DNA of 64,000 nt from Qaidamihabitans albus (GTDB taxonomy: Bacteria > Actinomycetota > Actinomycetes > Mycobacteriales > Pseudonocardiaceae), in NCBI RefSeq assembly GCF_016464705.1, contig NZ_JAEHOB010000001.1:124001-188000 (forward strand). Direction: 5' to 3'. Positions 60,885-64,000 of the stretch are shown piece after piece. Every line of letters starts with the position of its first letter. Positions within the stretch are counted from its first letter, which is position 1. Both the position numbers and the translations under genes were made by a program. Under the pieces are notes generated by a model. The model was given only the letters and a program-made list of their open reading frames with translations, made no database searches and had not been told where the DNA came from.

Positions 60885-62506
60885 GGCAGGATCCGCCGGA
60901 CGATCGCCCCCGTGTCGGCGCCCGCGGGCAGGGTGCCGAACGCGACGCCCCAGTCGCCGCCGAGGCGCGAGGCGCAGAACGCGTCGGCCACCGCGTGGTC
61001 GCCGTGGCGCACCAGCAGCGACCCCTGGAGCACCAGCGCCATCCGCTCGACCAGGCGCCGGGCCCGGTACTCGATGTCGGAGAGGTCGGTCAGCTCCTTG
61101 CGCAGCCTGGCGGTGGCGTCGTCCAGCCGGGCATCGGCTCCCGCGGCGCGCTCCACGTCGGCGAAGAAGGCCTCCACCGACTCCGGCTGCTTCGCCATCG
61201 CGCGCAGCGTGTCGAGCGCGGCGACGTTGCCCGAGCCCTCCCAGATCGACGACAGCGGCGACTCCCGGAACAGCCGGGGCATGCCGGACTCCTCGACGTA
61301 GCCGTTGCCGCCGAGGCATTCGAGCGCCTCCGCGGCGTGTGCCGGGGCCCGCTTGCACACCCAGTACTTGGTCACGGCCAGCGCGAGCCTGCGGAACTGC
61401 TCCTGCTCGGTGTCCCCGGTGATCGCGGCGTCACAGGCACCGGCGAGCCGCAGCGCGACCGTGGTCGCCGCCTCCGACTCGATGGCGAGGTCGGCGAGCA
61501 CGTTCGCCATCAGCGGCTGGTCGACGAGCTGCTTCCCGAACGCGGCGCGGTTGCTCGCGTGGTGGGCGGCGCGGACGGCGCCGTAGCGCATGCCGGACGC
61601 GCTGCCGGTCACGCAGTCGAGCCGGGTGTTGTTGACCATCTCGATGATGGTCCGCACGCCGCGGCCCTCCTCGCCGACGAGCCAGCCGATCGCGCCGTCG
61701 TACTCGATCTCCGCCGAGGCGTTGGAGCGGTTGCCGAGCTTGTCCTTCAGCCGCTGCAACAGGATGCCGTTGCGGGTGCCGTCCGGCAGCACGCGCGGCA
61801 GCAGGAAGCAGGAGAGCCCGCCGGGTGCCTGCGCCAGCGTGAGGAACATGTCCGACATCGGCGCGGAGGTGAACCACTTGTGCCCGGTCAGCACGTAGCT
61901 GCCGTCGCCTGCGGGCCGCGCGCTCGTGGTGTTCGCGCGCACGTCGGAGCCGCCCTGCTTCTCGGTCATCGACATGCCGGCGATCAGGCCCCGCTTCGTG
62001 CTCGGCTCGCGCAGGCCGTAGTCGTACTCCGGCGCGGCGAGCAGTGGCTCGTACCGCGCGGCGAGTTCGGGGTTGTGCCGCAGTGCCGGGATCGCCGAGT
62101 AGGTCATCGAGATGGGGCAGATGTGGCCGGCCTCGACCTGGCCCCACACGTAGAACTTGGCCGCGCGTGCGACGTGTGCGCCCGGCCGTTGCTGGCGCCA
62201 CGGCGCCGCGTGCAGCCCGTGCGACACGGCGACGTCCATCAGGTCGTGCCAGTGCGGGTGGAACTCGACCTCGTCGATCCGGTGGCCGAAGCGGTCGTGG
62301 GTGCGCAGCTTCGGCGGGTTCTCGTTGACCAGCCTGCCCCACTCCTGCACGCGCTCGCTGCCAGCGAGCGTGCCGAGCCCGTGCAACTCCTCCTCGGCCC
62401 AGCCCGCGTCCTCGCGGCGCAGTCCCGCGAGCAGCGCCGGGTCGTTGGCGACGTCGTGACCGGTCAGCGGCGGTGCCTGGTTGGTGACCTCATGGGTGGG
62501 TGGCAT
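60881..62506 (-). CDS. acyl-CoA dehydrogenase, AidB-type
   Basis: Product of 541 residues. AidB-specific layout: LRREDAGWAEEELHGLGTLA, then HPHWHDLMDVAVSHGL in the extended N-terminal domain. FAD-binding MSMTEKQGGSDVRANTT, LTGHKWFTSAPMSDMFLTLA, and the C-terminal PRLFRESPLSSIWEGSGNVA (catalytic Glu). E. coli AidB binds DNA and has weak isovaleryl-CoA dehydrogenase activity; here cotranscription with two crotonases suggests real acyl-CoA metabolism. The start overlaps the tetR end by 17 bp. Confidence 0.92.
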   Translation of the reverse strand: MPPTHEVTNQAPPLTGHDVANDPALLAGLRREDAGWAEEELHGLGTLAGSERVQEWGRLVNENPPKLRTHDRFGHRIDEVEFHPHWHDLMDVAVSHGLHAAPWRQQRPGAHVARAAKFYVWGQVEAGHICPISMTYSAIPALRHNPELAARYEPLLAAPEYDYGLREPSTKRGLIAGMSMTEKQGGSDVRANTTSARPAGDGSYVLTGHKWFTSAPMSDMFLTLAQAPGGLSCFLLPRVLPDGTRNGILLQRLKDKLGNRSNASAEIEYDGAIGWLVGEEGRGVRTIIEMVNNTRLDCVTGSASGMRYGAVRAAHHASNRAAFGKQLVDQPLMANVLADLAIESEAATTVALRLAGACDAAITGDTEQEQFRRLALAVTKYWVCKRAPAHAAEALECLGGNGYVEESGMPRLFRESPLSSIWEGSGNVAALDTLRAMAKQPESVEAFFADVERAAGADARLDDATARLRKELTDLSDIEYRARRLVERMALVLQGSLLVRHGDHAVADAFCASRLGGDWGVAFGTLPAGADTGAIVRRILP

Positions 62507-63095
62507 CAGGGGCTCCTAGGGCGCGCAGGGTGAAGGTGCACAGTTCGGTCACGGCGGTGGCGTTGCCCGAGGTGAGCGGGCCGATCATGACCTCGGCGAT
62601 CGCACCGACGATCGCCGCGGCGGTGATGTCGGCGTCCTGCGGGGGCAGCACGCCCGCGCCGACGCCCGCGCGGACGTGGCGGGCGACGATGTCGCGGAAG
62701 GCGCGCCGGAACACCAGCCGCTCCTGCTCCACCGGCGCGTCGACGGGTTCGGCGAGCAGTGCGTAGGCGAGCCGGGGTGCCTTCAGGGCGCGACCGGCGA
62801 AGGTCTCGACGACCGCGACGACACGCTCGGTCACGGCGCCGGAGCTCGCCGATGCCCGCTCGACCGCGGCTACCTCGCGGGTCACGACGAGGCGGAACAG
62901 CTCGGCGACCAGCTCGGCCTTTCCGGGGAAGTGGCGGTAGACGCTGCCGGTGGCGACCCCGGCCTGCGCGGCGACGGCGGCCATCGAGCAGCCCGCGTAG
63001 CCGCGCTCGGCGAGCAGCTCGATCGCGGCGTCGAGGATCGTGGCCCGCTGGGAGTCCATCCGGGCCTGCACCTTGGGGGTGCGCCGGTACGCCAT
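62490..63095 (-). CDS. TetR-family regulator of the acyl-CoA operon
   Basis: Product of 201 residues. Helix-turn-helix: TILDAAIELLAERGYAGCSM then VAAQAGVATGSVYRHFPGKA. It is the first gene of a four-gene operon (tetR, AidB-type dehydrogenase, two crotonases), with overlapping reading frames. A perfect 10-bp inverted repeat lies four bases before the start, so it likely represses its own operon and responds to an acyl-CoA intermediate. Confidence 0.9.
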   Translation of the reverse strand: MAYRRTPKVQARMDSQRATILDAAIELLAERGYAGCSMAAVAAQAGVATGSVYRHFPGKAELVAELFRLVVTREVAAVERASASSGAVTERVVAVVETFAGRALKAPRLAYALLAEPVDAPVEQERLVFRRAFRDIVARHVRAGVGAGVLPPQDADITAAAIVGAIAEVMIGPLTSGNATAVTELCTFTLRALGAPDATHP

Positions 63096-63098
63096 ACC

Positions 63099-63125
63099 AA
63101 GAAGTGAAGCACTGATTCACTTCTT
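63099..63125. promoter_or_regulatory. TetR operator for the acyl-CoA operon
   Basis: AAGAAGTGAA and TTCACTTCTT are perfect 10-bp arms around a 7-bp spacer. It overlaps the region where a ribosome site would be, suggesting a very short or leaderless mRNA. Confidence 0.7.
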
Positions 63126-63135
63126 CACGCAAGGG

Positions 63136-63906
63136 TCAGCTCAGGATTCGCTCCCTGGCGCTGCGGAGCGCCTCGACGATCACCTCCTCCCTGGCGGCAT
63201 CCAGTCGCACGGTCGGGATCGAACAGCTCAGCGCCTCGTTCGGCGGGTCGGCGAACTCCAGCGCAACCGCGAAGCAGCGCAGCCCCAGCGTCGACTCCTG
63301 GTTGTCGATCGCGTGGCCGCGTCCGGCGATCTCCCCCAGTTCGGCACGGAAGGCCGCGCGGTCGGTGATCGTGTGCTCGGTGCGCGCGGGCAGCGCGCCG
63401 GGCAGGAGCGCGTCCACCTCCGTCCATTCGCGACCGGCGAGAATCGCCTTGCCCAGCCCCGTCGCCCAGCACGGCAGCCTGCGCCCCGGCTTGGACACCA
63501 CGGCCAGCGAATGCCGGGAAAGGCACGTCGCGAGGTAGACGATCTCGTGACCGTCCAGCCTGGCCAGGTGGATCGTCTCGCCCAGTTGCCCGGAAAGGTC
63601 GTTCATCACCGGCTGGGCTCGCTGGACGACGTCGTCGTGCTCCACGTAGGCGGCGCCGGCGCGTAACGCCCGGATACCCGGGCGGAACCCGGATCCGGAG
63701 CTGTCGGTCTCGACCCAGCCCGTCTGGACCAGGGTCACGAGCAGGGCGTAGGCGCTCGCTCGCGGGATGCCCATGTCGCGGGTGACGTCCCGGAGTGTTC
63801 TCGGCGACGCCGCGGCGCTCAGGTACTCCAGCAGAGCGATGGTGCGCTCCGCGGATTTCACGCTTCGTACACCTCTGCTGTCCAGCGGTTTCGCCGTTTC
63901 GGTCAC
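63136..63906 (-). CDS. IclR-family regulator
   Basis: Product of 256 residues from a GTG with GGAGAG upstream. N-terminal winged helix: SVKSAERTIALLEYLSAAAS, then DVTRDMGIPRASAYALLVTL. The C-terminal ligand domain includes VYLATCLSRHSLAVVSKPGR, LPCWATGLGKAILAGREWTE and FAVALEFADPPNEALSCSIP. IclR proteins sense small acids. It lies immediately upstream of, and in the same direction as, the tetR-led catabolic operon. Confidence 0.92.
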   Translation of the reverse strand: MTETAKPLDSRGVRSVKSAERTIALLEYLSAAASPRTLRDVTRDMGIPRASAYALLVTLVQTGWVETDSSGSGFRPGIRALRAGAAYVEHDDVVQRAQPVMNDLSGQLGETIHLARLDGHEIVYLATCLSRHSLAVVSKPGRRLPCWATGLGKAILAGREWTEVDALLPGALPARTEHTITDRAAFRAELGEIAGRGHAIDNQESTLGLRCFAVALEFADPPNEALSCSIPTVRLDAAREEVIVEALRSARERILS

Positions 63907-63944
63907 CGGATTCTCTCCGCTCGGGGCTTGACTGCCTCATCGCC

Positions 63945-63994
63945 GACGTCTTTACTGCCGTCTACAAGGATAGATGACGTCTTCACATGTAGAC
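63945..63994. promoter_or_regulatory. repeat-rich promoter region of the iclR gene
   Basis: Direct repeat GACGTCTT at 63945-63952 and 63976-63983, plus inverted GTCTAC/GTAGAC at 63960-63965 and 63989-63994. IclR proteins often bind such repeated sites in their own promoter. The region runs to the window edge. Confidence 0.4.
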
Positions 63995-64000
63995 AAGAGG

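Overview
The window is high-GC actinobacterial DNA. The gene set points to a mycolate-free relative of Mycobacterium, most likely a Pseudonocardiaceae genus such as Amycolatopsis; this is inferred from gene content and style, not from a marker gene. Evidence includes mycobacterial-type fatty-acid genes (fadA2, fabG4, htdX, fadE5), the actinobacterial bkdABC complex, a bifunctional-type dCTP deaminase next to tRNA-Gly, and an ATP-grasp/alpha-E/transglutaminase operon. About 70 genes are supported, plus one tRNA and several degraded genes. There is no CRISPR array, insertion sequence, integrase or rRNA.

Layout. 0-6.3 kb: partial MarR-GNAT protein, a small basic protein, an AAA-type ATPase, a secreted glycerophosphodiesterase, a DoxX-like protein and a DrrAB-type ABC exporter. 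6.3-11.8 kb: divergent fadA2 and fabG4-htdX with a TetR regulator, an SCP2 protein and FxsA. 11.9-15.6 kb: bkdC-bkdB-bkdA (branched-chain 2-oxoacid dehydrogenase). 15.9-25.6 kb: a Liv-type ABC importer operon with an embedded acyl-CoA ligase, bracketed by two M20 peptidase paralogues. 25.6-33.1 kb: a putative Phe-rich leader and an RNA/DNA methyltransferase, the transglutaminase/alpha-E/ATP-grasp operon and a glutamate-type ABC importer. 33.1-43.9 kb: a TetR regulator divergent from a frameshifted FAD monooxygenase, a large membrane-anchored repeat protein, an NHLRC2-like thioredoxin, a GroES paralogue, a VanW protein, an LRR protein and a GlsB-like protein. 43.9-51.5 kb: fadE5, a LuxR-type regulator, Mug, VanZ and assorted small enzymes. 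51.6-56.1 kb: an accessory patch containing GrpB, two broken genes, a PP2C-like phosphatase with a small peptide ORF and a VOC protein. 56.2-64 kb: tRNA-Gly(CCC), an MpaB-type oxygenase, dcd, a CAP-domain protein and an acyl-CoA catabolic operon (AidB-type dehydrogenase plus two crotonases) under TetR and IclR regulators.

The strongest non-gene signal is a dispersed family of eight imperfect palindromes. All are bounded by TCGTGAGTG and CACTCACGA, and seven are exactly 44 bp. They sit at gene ends, where they supply the final codons and stop of two genes, and one lies inside the start of the acyl-CoA ligase. A different, perfect 55-bp hairpin lies in frame inside the bkdC linker. Two regulatory ideas emerge: a 14-bp box of the form TTACYSGCCRGTAA shared by fadA2/fabG4, the TetR/SCP2 divergence and fadE5; and Crp-like sites with the same surrounding sequence upstream of both M20 peptidase genes. 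A leaderless mini-ORF encoding MSFFFRV, followed by alternative hairpins, looks like a ribosome-mediated attenuator in front of the methyltransferase gene.
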